From contig NZ_HE997181.1 of NCBI RefSeq assembly GCF_000312425.1, positions 592,002-656,001 of the forward strand: 64,000 bases of DNA, in the 5' to 3' direction. This document shows, one piece after another, positions 56,924 through 64,000 of the stretch (the first letter of the stretch is position 1; every line of letters starts with the position of its first letter). The translations under genes and the position numbers were made by a program. The stretch is from Reyranella massiliensis 521 (lineage in GTDB: Bacteria > Pseudomonadota > Alphaproteobacteria > Reyranellales > Reyranellaceae). Under the pieces are notes generated by a model. It saw nothing but the letters and a program-made list of their open reading frames with translations, was not told where the DNA came from and ran no database searches.

Positions 56924-58183
56924 ATGTCCATTACGCGTCGTCGTTTTCCCCTTGTCGCTGGGGCCGCGCTCGCTTTAGCGGCGAAGCCGGCCCTCGCAGC
57001 CAATCCAGTAAGGATCGGCGCTCTCTATCCGCTGTCGGGCCAGGTCGCGAAGTCCGGCGAGGACACGCTGAACGGCATCCGTTTGGCGGTCGACATCATC
57101 AACAAGAAATATCCCCACCTGAAGATGCCGCTTGCCGTCGATGAAGGCCTGCCGGGTCTGGGCGGGGCGCCGATAGAGTTGATCGCGGCGGATCATCAGG
57201 GATCGCCTGAGACCGGCGCGGCGGAAGCGGAACGTCTCATTGTACAGCGCAAGGTCGCTGCTCTTGTGGGAGCCTTCCACAGTTCCGTAGCCGCGACGTC
57301 CAGCCAGGTCGCCGAACGCATGGGGGTCCCCTATCTGTCGGGCGAGTCGGAAGCGACGCCTCTGACGGAACGCGGCTATCGCTGGTTCTTCCGCACCACG
57401 CCAAGTTCGCGCACCCAGGCCCGCGACTTCTTCACATTCCTGCGTGACATCAACAAAACGAGCGGAGGCTCGGTGAAATCGATCTCCGTTGTCCATGAAA
57501 GCACGCTTTGGGGCCAGGAGTTCGCCAAGTCCGTAGACGCGTACTTCAGTGAGTTCCCGGAGTTTAAGAAGTCCATTGTCGTGGGCTACCAGCAGGGAAC
57601 GGCCGATGTCACCAGCGAAGTACAACGACTCATCGCGGCTAAGCCGGATGCCGTGTTTCATGCTTCGTACGATGCCGAAGCCATCCTGTTTGCGCGCACC
57701 TACAAGCAGTATGGCTTCAATCCGCAGGGCATCATGGCGATCGGAGCCTCCTTCGGCTCGAGCGCATTCCGCGATGCGTTGGGCCCCGATGCCAACTACT
57801 TCTTCGTCCGCGAGCACTGGTCGCGCGACCTCGCTGCGCGCAATCCACTCGTCGGCGAGATCGCGAAGATGTATCGCGAGCGCTACGGCAAGGAGATGGA
57901 CGGCACACCCGCCCGCGCCTTCACCGCGATGATGGTGCTCGCCGATGCAGTCAATCGCGCCAAGTCAGCCGATCCGGAGAAAATCCGGGACGCGCTGGCA
58001 GCCACCGACATCAAGGGCGACGCCTTGATCATGCCGTGGGAAGGCGTGAAGTTCGACAAGACCGGCCAGAACGTCCTGACGCGCGGCATCTTCGTGCAAA
58101 CTCTCGACGGCACGCCGAAGATGGTTTGGCCGGCCGACTTTGCTGCGGCAAAGCTTGTGTGGCCACGTCCAGCGTGGCGCTGA
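56924..58183 (+). CDS. branched-chain-type ABC solute-binding protein, Tat signal
   Basis: A 419-residue periplasmic binding protein of the LivJ/LivK class. The N-terminus MSITRRRFPLVAGAALALAA is a twin-arginine signal. The mature part begins NPVRIGALYPLSGQVAKSGE and includes AVAATSSQVAERMGVPYLSG-type loops. It serves the LivHMGF-like transporter that follows. These systems in catabolic operons carry many substrates (amides, urea, aromatic acids), so the ligand is not predictable. Confidence 0.92.
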   Translation: MSITRRRFPLVAGAALALAAKPALAANPVRIGALYPLSGQVAKSGEDTLNGIRLAVDIINKKYPHLKMPLAVDEGLPGLGGAPIELIAADHQGSPETGAAEAERLIVQRKVAALVGAFHSSVAATSSQVAERMGVPYLSGESEATPLTERGYRWFFRTTPSSRTQARDFFTFLRDINKTSGGSVKSISVVHESTLWGQEFAKSVDAYFSEFPEFKKSIVVGYQQGTADVTSEVQRLIAAKPDAVFHASYDAEAILFARTYKQYGFNPQGIMAIGASFGSSAFRDALGPDANYFFVREHWSRDLAARNPLVGEIAKMYRERYGKEMDGTPARAFTAMMVLADAVNRAKSADPEKIRDALAATDIKGDALIMPWEGVKFDKTGQNVLTRGIFVQTLDGTPKMVWPADFAAAKLVWPRPAWR

Positions 58184-58213
58184 GACCTGGTGTGGGTTGA
58201 GGCGGGGGAGCCC

Positions 58214-59080
58214 ATGTCCGAGCAATTGATCTTGCAGCTAGTCGTCAGCGGGCTCGGGATGGGCTTCATCTTCGCATTGATCGCAATTGGGCTTACGTTG
58301 ATCTACGGCGTGATGGACGTTGTGAATTTTGCTCATGGCGAGTTCATCATGCTCGGCATGTATGCGACGTACCTCGCGTACATCACGTGGGGTGTCGACC
58401 CGGTCATCAGCCTGCCGTTCGTCGCGGCGTTGATGTTCTGCTTTGGCCTGGTCGTTTACTACCTGCTCATTCGCCGGGTTCTTACCGGCAACATGCAGTC
58501 TCAGATCTTTGCCACCTTTGGACTGATGGTGTTCCTGCAAGCGGGTGCCCAGTTCGTAATGGGCGCCGACTATTTCGCCGTTCGCAACAGCTGGTTGTCG
58601 GGCGTGGTCAGGCTTGGAGAGGTCGTGTTGCCGGTGCCTCAGATCGCGGCAGTCGTCGGTGCGTCGATCGCCACGGTCTTGCTCTACATCATAGTGTTCC
58701 GAACGTCGGTGGGCCGCCAACTGCGTGCAGCGTCACAGGATTCCCAGGCCGCGTCGACGCTCGGCATCAACGTCTCGCTGATGTACGCCCTTGCCTGGGG
58801 TATCGGTGCCGCCTGCGTAGGCGTGGCCGCGTCGCTGCTTTCGAATTTCTACTACATCTTCCCTCGGGTCGGCGCGGTGTTCGTGCTGCTGGCCTATGTG
58901 GCCGTGGCCCTCGGTGGCTTTGGCTCGATCCATGGAGCGCTGCTGGCGGGCGTGTTGATCGGGCTGCTGCAGGTCGTGGTCGGGTTCTTCGTGAGTTCGG
59001 AGTTGAAGTACGTTCCAGTCTACCTTCTATATCTGGCAGTCGTGCTGGTGCGTCCGCGCGGCCTGTTTGGGCGGAGCTGA
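58214..59080 (+). CDS. branched-chain-type ABC permease, LivH-like
   Basis: A 288-residue permease with eight spans. MGFIFALIAIGLTLIYGVMD and VNFAHGEFIMLGMYATYLAY near the start are diagnostic of LivH, and GRQLRAASQDSQAASTLGIN near residue 185 is the ATPase-docking loop. ATG 58214 lies a few bases after GGGGGAG; the upstream GTG at 58190 adds unrelated residues. Confidence 0.92.
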   Translation: MSEQLILQLVVSGLGMGFIFALIAIGLTLIYGVMDVVNFAHGEFIMLGMYATYLAYITWGVDPVISLPFVAALMFCFGLVVYYLLIRRVLTGNMQSQIFATFGLMVFLQAGAQFVMGADYFAVRNSWLSGVVRLGEVVLPVPQIAAVVGASIATVLLYIIVFRTSVGRQLRAASQDSQAASTLGINVSLMYALAWGIGAACVGVAASLLSNFYYIFPRVGAVFVLLAYVAVALGGFGSIHGALLAGVLIGLLQVVVGFFVSSELKYVPVYLLYLAVVLVRPRGLFGRS

Positions 59081-59083
59081 GGT

Positions 59084-60088
59084 GTGAGCCGTTCTCCTTC
59101 ATCCCGCCGCTTCGGCATCCTCGCGATAATTGGACTCGCTGTGCTCGTGCTGTTGCCGCTTGCCATAGGTGACCGGCCTTTCGAGCTGCGCATGGCGACC
59201 TTGGTGTTCCTTTTCGCGACGATGGGCCAAGCGTGGAATGTGATTGGCGGCTACGGTGGCCAGATTTCGATCGGGCATGGTCTCTATTTCGGCCTCGGTG
59301 CCTACACCTCTGCGCTTTTGTCTCTTAAGTTCGGCGTGAATCCTTGGCTCGGCATGCCATTGGCGATTCTGCTACCCGCGGTCTGCGCTACGATCGTCGG
59401 TGTTCCGTGCTTCAGATTGCGTGGTCACTATTTCGTAATCGCCACTCTTGTCGTGGCAGAGGCGGTTTTTCAGATCTTCACGGTCTGGGACTGGGTCGGT
59501 GGCGCCATCGGTATCGAGATTCCGGTGAAGCGCGAAGGGTGGCTGAACTTCCAATTCCATCGCGACAAGACACCGTACTACTACTTGGCGCTCGGCCTGC
59601 TCGTGTTTGTAACCGGCGGCATCTGGTGGCTGTCGCAGTCGCGCCTCGGCTTCTTGCTGCGTGCGGTGAGAGACGACGAGGAAGCCCTGCGCAGCCTCGG
59701 CTTCTCGCCTCAGCTCTACAAGTCGATCGCCATGGCCCTTAGTGCCGCTATTCTCGGAGCAGCCGGAACGTTCCATGCGCAGTACGTTCTCTTCGTCGAT
59801 CCATTCAGCGTACTTGGCCTGCACATCTCGGTGCTCATTGCCCTATTTGCTATCTTGGGTGGTGCGGGAACGCTGGTCGGGCCGGTTCTTGGCGCGGCAG
59901 TTCTGGTGCCCTTGTCCGAATATTCCAGGATCGCTTTCTCCGGCAGTGGCCGGAATGTGGACCTGCTGATCTACGGATTTCTAATCATGGTCATCGCTGC
60001 GTATCAACCCGACGGTCTTGTCGGTTGGTATCGACGGCTTGTCGGTTCCCGGCACCGCAAGGGTGCTCCAGCAAAAGGAGAAACTTGA
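59084..60088 (+). CDS. branched-chain-type ABC permease, LivM-like
   Basis: A 334-residue permease. WNVIGGYGGQISIGHGLYFG near residue 46 and LLRAVRDDEEALRSLGFSPQ near 192 are LivM hallmarks. GTG 59084 lies three bases after the LivH stop. Its TGA overlaps the ATG of the following DUF3830 gene by one base. Confidence 0.92.
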   Translation: MSRSPSSRRFGILAIIGLAVLVLLPLAIGDRPFELRMATLVFLFATMGQAWNVIGGYGGQISIGHGLYFGLGAYTSALLSLKFGVNPWLGMPLAILLPAVCATIVGVPCFRLRGHYFVIATLVVAEAVFQIFTVWDWVGGAIGIEIPVKREGWLNFQFHRDKTPYYYLALGLLVFVTGGIWWLSQSRLGFLLRAVRDDEEALRSLGFSPQLYKSIAMALSAAILGAAGTFHAQYVLFVDPFSVLGLHISVLIALFAILGGAGTLVGPVLGAAVLVPLSEYSRIAFSGSGRNVDLLIYGFLIMVIAAYQPDGLVGWYRRLVGSRHRKGAPAKGET

Positions 60089-60522
60089 TGCGATTCGAGC
60101 TCACTTTCCAGCGAGGCGGCAACCTGCGTATGACGACGTTGGCCGAGGCGCCCAGGACGGCAAGGGCGCTTGTGTCTGAGGGCGCAATTGAGACCACCGC
60201 ACTTCAGGCGCGCTGGTCGGGCCGTGAATTCGCAATGCCGGTTGCATTCAAAGAAAAGCCGGCCCGCGAGAATCAGAGCATCCGCGCGAATATTGGCGAC
60301 GTCATTTACTTCCAGGAATGGGGCGATGCATACGATCGTACGGGCTTTGAGAATATAGGCGTTTTCTACGGCCCGGAGATCGTCCGGGAGTGGCGAGGCG
60401 ACGCTCCGGTGAATGTGTTTGGCCGCATCGATCCTTCTCAGTACGATCTGCTCCGTCAGATCGGTGATCGTGTCTGGCGGCAAGGTGGAGAGGCCGTCAC
60501 GATTCGACTGATCGAGGACTGA
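60088..60522 (+). CDS. DUF3830 (cyclophilin-like fold) protein
   Basis: A 144-residue cytosolic protein of the DUF3830 family, which has a cyclophilin-like fold and no assigned function. Typical stretches are RWSGREFAMPV, NIGDVIYFQEWGD and NVFGRI. It starts at ATG 60088 (TGATG with livM) behind AAAGGAG. Its position between the permease and ATPase genes of the Liv-type transporter, in a catabolic operon, suggests an enzymatic or chaperone role in the same pathway. Confidence 0.82.
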   Translation: MRFELTFQRGGNLRMTTLAEAPRTARALVSEGAIETTALQARWSGREFAMPVAFKEKPARENQSIRANIGDVIYFQEWGDAYDRTGFENIGVFYGPEIVREWRGDAPVNVFGRIDPSQYDLLRQIGDRVWRQGGEAVTIRLIED

Positions 60523-60524
60523 GC

Positions 60525-61256
60525 GTGGCCGGAGACCTGTCCGTCCGCGGCGTCTCGCGAGCGTTCGGCGGCCTGCAGGCGGTCAAATCCGTCTCGCTGG
60601 ACATTGCCTCCGGCGAAATACTTGGAATTATTGGGCCAAACGGCGCCGGCAAGTCGACGCTGTTCAACCTTATCGCGGGGCAGGTCAGGCCGGATTCCGG
60701 AACGGTCGCCTTTGAAGGACAGAGGATCGACGGCTGGGCAGTCGAGACCATCGCAAGACGAGGATTGGTCAAGACGTTTCAGACTTCGAGGCCGTTTGGC
60801 AGCATGACGTTCCTGGAGAACGTCATGGTTGCGGCACTTTCGCACGCATCGGGGATCACGGCGGCCAGGCGGGTTGCCCTCGAGCAACTGGAGACTGTTG
60901 GGCTCGCAGGGCGCGCCGATGTGCCGTCGGCGTGGGCTAGTACTGGCCAGCGCAAGAGGCTCGAGATTGCTCGGGCGTTGGCCACACGTCCGCGACTGCT
61001 GCTACTCGACGAGCCCTTCGGTGGCGTTGACCTACCCTCTGTGGACTCCTTGATCCAACTATTGCAGCAGGTGAGGACGACGGGTGTCGCCCTGCTCGTG
61101 ATCGAGCACAATCTCGAAGCAGTGCAGCGTCTGGTCGATCGGTTGATCGCTATGCATCTTGGGGAGGTCATCGCGACCGGGGCACCGGAGCAGGTCACGC
61201 GCGACTTGCGCGTGGTTCAGGCATATCTTGGCGCGAGCGAGGCACCGCATGCTTGA
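60525..61256 (+). CDS. branched-chain-type ABC ATPase, LivG-like
   Basis: A 243-residue ATPase. Walker A is GPNGAGKST, Walker B LLLLDEPFGGVD, followed by VIEHN with the switch histidine. The signature region reads ASTGQRKRLEIARALA, a degenerate form of the usual LSxGQ motif, so the LivF-like partner may carry the canonical site. GTG 60525 follows the DUF3830 stop by two bases, and the end overlaps LivF. Confidence 0.92.
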   Translation: MAGDLSVRGVSRAFGGLQAVKSVSLDIASGEILGIIGPNGAGKSTLFNLIAGQVRPDSGTVAFEGQRIDGWAVETIARRGLVKTFQTSRPFGSMTFLENVMVAALSHASGITAARRVALEQLETVGLAGRADVPSAWASTGQRKRLEIARALATRPRLLLLDEPFGGVDLPSVDSLIQLLQQVRTTGVALLVIEHNLEAVQRLVDRLIAMHLGEVIATGAPEQVTRDLRVVQAYLGASEAPHA

Positions 61257-61974
61257 AGTGAAAGGGCTCGATGCCGGCTATGGCAGTCATCAGGTCCTAT
61301 GGAATGTCTCCCTTCGGGTTGCCGATGGCGACATCGTGGCGTTGCTCGGGCCCAATGGTTCGGGCAAGAGCTCATTAATGAACTCGATATCAAGACTGGT
61401 TGATCGGTTTGCCGGCACCATCGTCTTCGATGGCGTGGCGCTTCATGAGCTGCCAGCCTATCGGCTACCCCGGACAGGCTTGTCTCACGTTCTCGAACGC
61501 CATCGGCTGTTTCCGCAGATGACCGTCCTGGAGAATCTACAGCTCGGGGCAGGGCCGGGTGCGCCGCGAGCCAAGATCGCGCGGGGCCTGGAGAAGGCCT
61601 ATGGCCTGTTCCCGCGGCTACGTGAGCGGGGCCGGCAGATGGCCGGCTCGATGTCTGGCGGCGAACAGCAGATGTGTGCAATTGCCCGCGGCCTGATGAG
61701 TGAGCCGCGGCTTCTACTGGTGGACGAGCCCTTCATAGGCTTGTCACCTCACATGCGCGAAGAGGTAGAAGCGGCGCTCCATCGTATCAATTCGGAGGGC
61801 GTGGCGATCCTGCTGATCGAACAGAACGTTGCCGTCTCGCTCGCTATGAGTCATCGGGCCTATATCCTGAGGGACGGACGGGTGGTACTGGAGGGAATGT
61901 CGTCCGAGCTCGCCGTCGGAGATGCGGTTCAGCAGGCCTTCCTAGGGCGGCTGGACTTGTCCAAGCCAGCCTAG
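61249..61974 (+). CDS. branched-chain-type ABC ATPase, LivF-like
   Basis: A 241-residue ATPase. Walker A GPNGSGKSS, signature MSGGEQQM, Walker B LLLVDEPFIGLSP, and LLIEQNV with glutamine at the switch position, all as in LivF. ATG 61249 overlaps the LivG end by eight bases. It completes the transporter; the XRE-cupin regulator gene follows 31 bases later. Confidence 0.92.
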   Translation: MLEVKGLDAGYGSHQVLWNVSLRVADGDIVALLGPNGSGKSSLMNSISRLVDRFAGTIVFDGVALHELPAYRLPRTGLSHVLERHRLFPQMTVLENLQLGAGPGAPRAKIARGLEKAYGLFPRLRERGRQMAGSMSGGEQQMCAIARGLMSEPRLLLVDEPFIGLSPHMREEVEAALHRINSEGVAILLIEQNVAVSLAMSHRAYILRDGRVVLEGMSSELAVGDAVQQAFLGRLDLSKPA

Positions 61975-62005
61975 GGGACTCCCTTTCGGAGCGAGAGAAG
62001 ACAAC

Positions 62006-62623
62006 GTGCGCAAGGCAACTGGGAAGAAGCGCGATCAGCCGGAGGCATCTGCGCCTGTTGAGGTCGGCGTTGGTAGCCTTGGCAGCATCATCCGAAAAGC
62101 TCGGCTGGGCAGAAAGATGGTCCTGCAAGAGCTCGCGGACAAGGCAGATCTCTCGATCAGTTTCCTGAGCCAGGTCGAGCGAAATCTGCTCACGCCTTCA
62201 GTGAGTGCCCTGAAGCGGATTGCGGATGTTCTCGACATACCGGCTGGCTCACTGATGTTCGGCGCTGAGTCTCGTAAGGGCGGCGTCGGCATCGGCCTCG
62301 TACGCCGTGGCAGTCGAAAGCGCGTTGTGTTTCCAGATTCGCAGATAGAATACGAGATGCTTACGCCGGACCTACGGCGTCGCATGTCGGCGCTGTGGTT
62401 GAAGGCGCCGCCGCGCTCCGAGAGCGGGCCCGTCTTCTCTCACGACGGTGAGGATGCGGTTATCGTGCTGCGGGGCAGGCTGAAGATCGAGATCGGCGGA
62501 GTGTGGTACGAACTCGCCAAGGGCGATAGCCTCTACTTCAACAGCGAGCTGCCCCATCGCTGGCGCAATGATTCAGATAGCATTGCCGAGGTCGTGTGGG
62601 TGTCGACGCCGCCTTCGTTCTAG
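62006..62623 (+). CDS. XRE-family regulator with cupin domain
   Basis: A 205-residue regulator. The HTH occupies residues about 25-80 (LGSIIRKARLGRKMVLQELA; LSISFLSQVERNLLTPSVSA). A C-terminal cupin (SGPVFSHDGEDAVIVLRGRL and GDSLYFNSELPHRWRNDSD) probably senses a small molecule. It is the last gene of the long TRAP-Liv operon, so it is a candidate local regulator of the pathway. The GTG start at 62006 is uncertain. Confidence 0.88.
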   Translation: MRKATGKKRDQPEASAPVEVGVGSLGSIIRKARLGRKMVLQELADKADLSISFLSQVERNLLTPSVSALKRIADVLDIPAGSLMFGAESRKGGVGIGLVRRGSRKRVVFPDSQIEYEMLTPDLRRRMSALWLKAPPRSESGPVFSHDGEDAVIVLRGRLKIEIGGVWYELAKGDSLYFNSELPHRWRNDSDSIAEVVWVSTPPSF

Positions 62624-62671
62624 AGCCTGTTTCTGAGTGGTTGAATCAGGGGGAGGTTTCCCCTGGGTCGG

Positions 62672-62687
62672 GGCGCAAGAATGCGCC
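62672..62687 (+). terminator. short stem-loop after the XRE-cupin gene
   Basis: GGCGCA and TGCGCC pair around AGAA, about 50 bases after the stop. A second small dyad (CAGGGG/CCCCTG) lies just before it. No strong T-tract follows. It is a weak candidate for the end of the operon, facing the LysR gene on the other strand. Confidence 0.35.
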
Positions 62688-62757
62688 AACTATTTCAGAA
62701 GCAGGATACGCTTCAACATTGCTTCAAACATACCTTAGACATACTCGCCGCGCACTT

Positions 62758-63654
62758 TTAGCGAAGCGTCGGAAGAGTTGCCTCCAAGTGATGCAGGAAA
62801 CCCACCGCGGCGGTTGGTAGGGTGCGATCCTTTAGGACGCAGACGTCAACCGTCGCTTGCTGAAGGTCGCGGTCTATCATTGGGACCGCGACAACCAGTC
62901 CGGCCTCGAGCTCGCGCTTGACGGTCAGCCGGGGCAGGTAGGTGATGCCACAGCCTGATCGAGCGAAGCCGCGTAAAGCCTCGATCGAGTTGGTCTCTAA
63001 AGTCGGCTTCATGGTGAGCTGCGCGGTACGGCAGCGCGTGTCTAGCAGAGTGCGGATTCCGAAGTGCTTACGCGGGATTGCGATGGGATAGACGAGCGTG
63101 TCCGCCAGTGCCACTTTGCGCCTTTTCGCCAAGGGGTAGTCGGCGGCCATAATAGCGAAGAGTGGATCCCGCAATCGCAGCGTACGGTGAATGTCGGACT
63201 CCGGGTTGGAGGTGAAGGCTACTCCTATGTCGGCGTCGCCATTGCGTACAGCGGTAATCACCGACTCGGTACCGGTGATGTCGAGGCTGATGCTCACGCC
63301 TTCGAAGCGCTTGCGGAAAGTGGCGATGGCATGCGTTAGGCCATTGGCCACGACACCTTCCACTGAACAGATTCCCACGTGTCCGCGCCGCAGGCCTTTG
63401 AGGTCATCAATTTCTGAGTATATCCGCTCTTCGTCGAGCAGCGCCGTGCGAGCATAGCGGGCGTAGAGTTCGCCCGCAGAAGTGGGAACGACCCCGCGAG
63501 CGTGACGTTCGAAAAGCGGTACGCCAAATTCGGTTTCGAGGTTCCGCATCTGTCGACTAACCGCTGACGGCGCGACATGGAGGCGTTCGGCGGCTTCGCG
63601 GATCGAGCCGGTACGCACGACTTCACTGAAATAGCGTAAGGTGGTGAGGGACAT
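62758..63654 (-). CDS. LysR-family transcriptional regulator
   Basis: A 298-residue regulator. The N-terminal winged HTH is RTGSIREAAERLHVAPSAVS, then RQMRNLETEFGVPLFER, and a substrate-binding-protein-like effector domain follows. The conserved start is MSLTTLRYFSEVV at ATG 63654; upstream frame extension is not LysR-like. It is divergent from the gene at 63777 and convergent with the XRE-cupin gene. It likely controls the divergent gene, 122 bases away. Confidence 0.9.
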   Translation of the reverse strand: MSLTTLRYFSEVVRTGSIREAAERLHVAPSAVSRQMRNLETEFGVPLFERHARGVVPTSAGELYARYARTALLDEERIYSEIDDLKGLRRGHVGICSVEGVVANGLTHAIATFRKRFEGVSISLDITGTESVITAVRNGDADIGVAFTSNPESDIHRTLRLRDPLFAIMAADYPLAKRRKVALADTLVYPIAIPRKHFGIRTLLDTRCRTAQLTMKPTLETNSIEALRGFARSGCGITYLPRLTVKRELEAGLVVAVPMIDRDLQQATVDVCVLKDRTLPTAAVGFLHHLEATLPTLR

Positions 63655-63776
63655 TAAACGGCGTCCTACTGTTCGAAGAACTAGAACGCTACGTTTCAAT
63701 TTACATTCTTGCAACAACGCATGGGTCGGTCCATGTCTCCCTGCGAACGCGCGTCTGCTTGTGAGGGTTGGTTGCA

Positions 63777-64000
63777 ATGTCCGATATTTTAGCGATGGAA
63801 AGCGGCGGCTACAGGTTCATCAAGGGCGTGTTTCAGTACTCGGGAGGAGTCGCTGCTCTCCCGGGATTTGAGATCGAACGGGTGCGTTTCCCAGCCCCGA
63901 CGGCTCTGGCAGACGGTTTCGCCGCGATCGAGGCACATCTCCGTGCTGCTGGTCGCCCGGCCTCGGCACTATGCGCCTGCGAACTGAGGTCGCCGGAACC
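63777..64000 (+). CDS. Rid-family-like protein, N-terminal part (cut by window edge)
   Basis: The frame from ATG 63777 runs open to the window end (74 codons seen). It reads MSDILAMESGGYRFIKGVFQ, then SGGVAALPGFEIERVRF, and ends in a stretch containing ALCACELRSPEP. The GVFQYSGGVAALPG pattern resembles proteins of the YjgF/Rid-like group that deaminate reactive enamines, but the family call is weak on a partial sequence. It is divergent from the LysR gene, which probably regulates it. Confidence 0.6.
   Translation, partial: MSDILAMESGGYRFIKGVFQYSGGVAALPGFEIERVRFPAPTALADGFAAIEAHLRAAGRPASALCACELRSPE

Overview
The window reads as a chromosomal stretch of a GC-rich alphaproteobacterium, most likely Hyphomicrobiales. 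The evidence is the cbb3 oxidase beginning at the left edge, a FixK/FNR-type box, a Pha-type antiporter operon with fused PhaAB, rhizobial-style small proteins, and IS remnants of types common in that order. No RNA genes, CRISPR array or origin were found. Almost all intact genes sit in ATGA/GTGA-coupled operons.

1-6.8 kb is a stress and microaerobic neighbourhood. It holds the 5' part of ccoN, small proteins, a glycine-zipper-like stress protein, a uracil-DNA-glycosylase family protein, a DUF488 protein, a PRC-barrel protein, a PAS protein, a Crp/Fnr regulator and a tandem universal stress protein. 6.9-12.9 kb is a minus-strand phaAB-C-D-E-F-G cation/proton antiporter operon. 13.6-15.1 kb is a graveyard: an IS3-type remnant, a DDE-integrase tail and a 5'-truncated LuxR-type response regulator.

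15.3-24.6 kb is the first unusual catabolic system. A regulator made of an AroM domain fused to a LuxR-type HTH faces an operon of two tandem DUF917 enzymes, a small HyuA-like protein, a polyamine/opine-type ABC transporter and a stand-alone AroM. The AroM domain of the regulator lacks both cysteines present in the stand-alone AroM, and a perfect 20-bp dyad lies directly upstream of the regulator's ribosome binding site. I infer that the AroM fold is used here as a ligand sensor for a cyclic amide or thiohydantoin-like substrate. Decayed DNA follows at 24.6-26.5 kb, including a partial copy of the UDG/DUF488 junction and a broken transposase.

26.9-39.8 kb is a second system under a LacI-type repressor with a clear operator: a dipeptide-type ABC transporter, an N-acyl-D-amino-acid deacylase-like amidohydrolase, a HisD-like dehydrogenase, a DegT-type aminotransferase, a D-cysteine desulfhydrase/cysteate lyase-like enzyme and an Asp/Glu racemase-family protein. 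This fits uptake and dismantling of an acylated amino acid or amino alcohol, possibly sulfur-bearing. 39.9-46.6 kb carries a radical-SAM remnant, an FAD/NAD(P) protein, a CBS-DegT fusion, a glycosyltransferase, an FkbM methyltransferase and an orphan OmpR-type response regulator.

48.0-62.6 kb is a third catabolic operon. A TRAP transporter precedes HyuA and a HyuB whose C-terminus is a zinc-ribbon domain like the acetone carboxylase gamma subunit. Then come an FAH-family hydrolase, an SDR, a branched-chain-type ABC transporter with a DUF3830 gene inserted between the permease and ATPase genes, and an XRE-cupin regulator. I infer alcohol-to-ketone oxidation, ATP-dependent carboxylation and hydrolytic cleavage. 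A LysR gene and a divergent, truncated Rid-like gene close the window.
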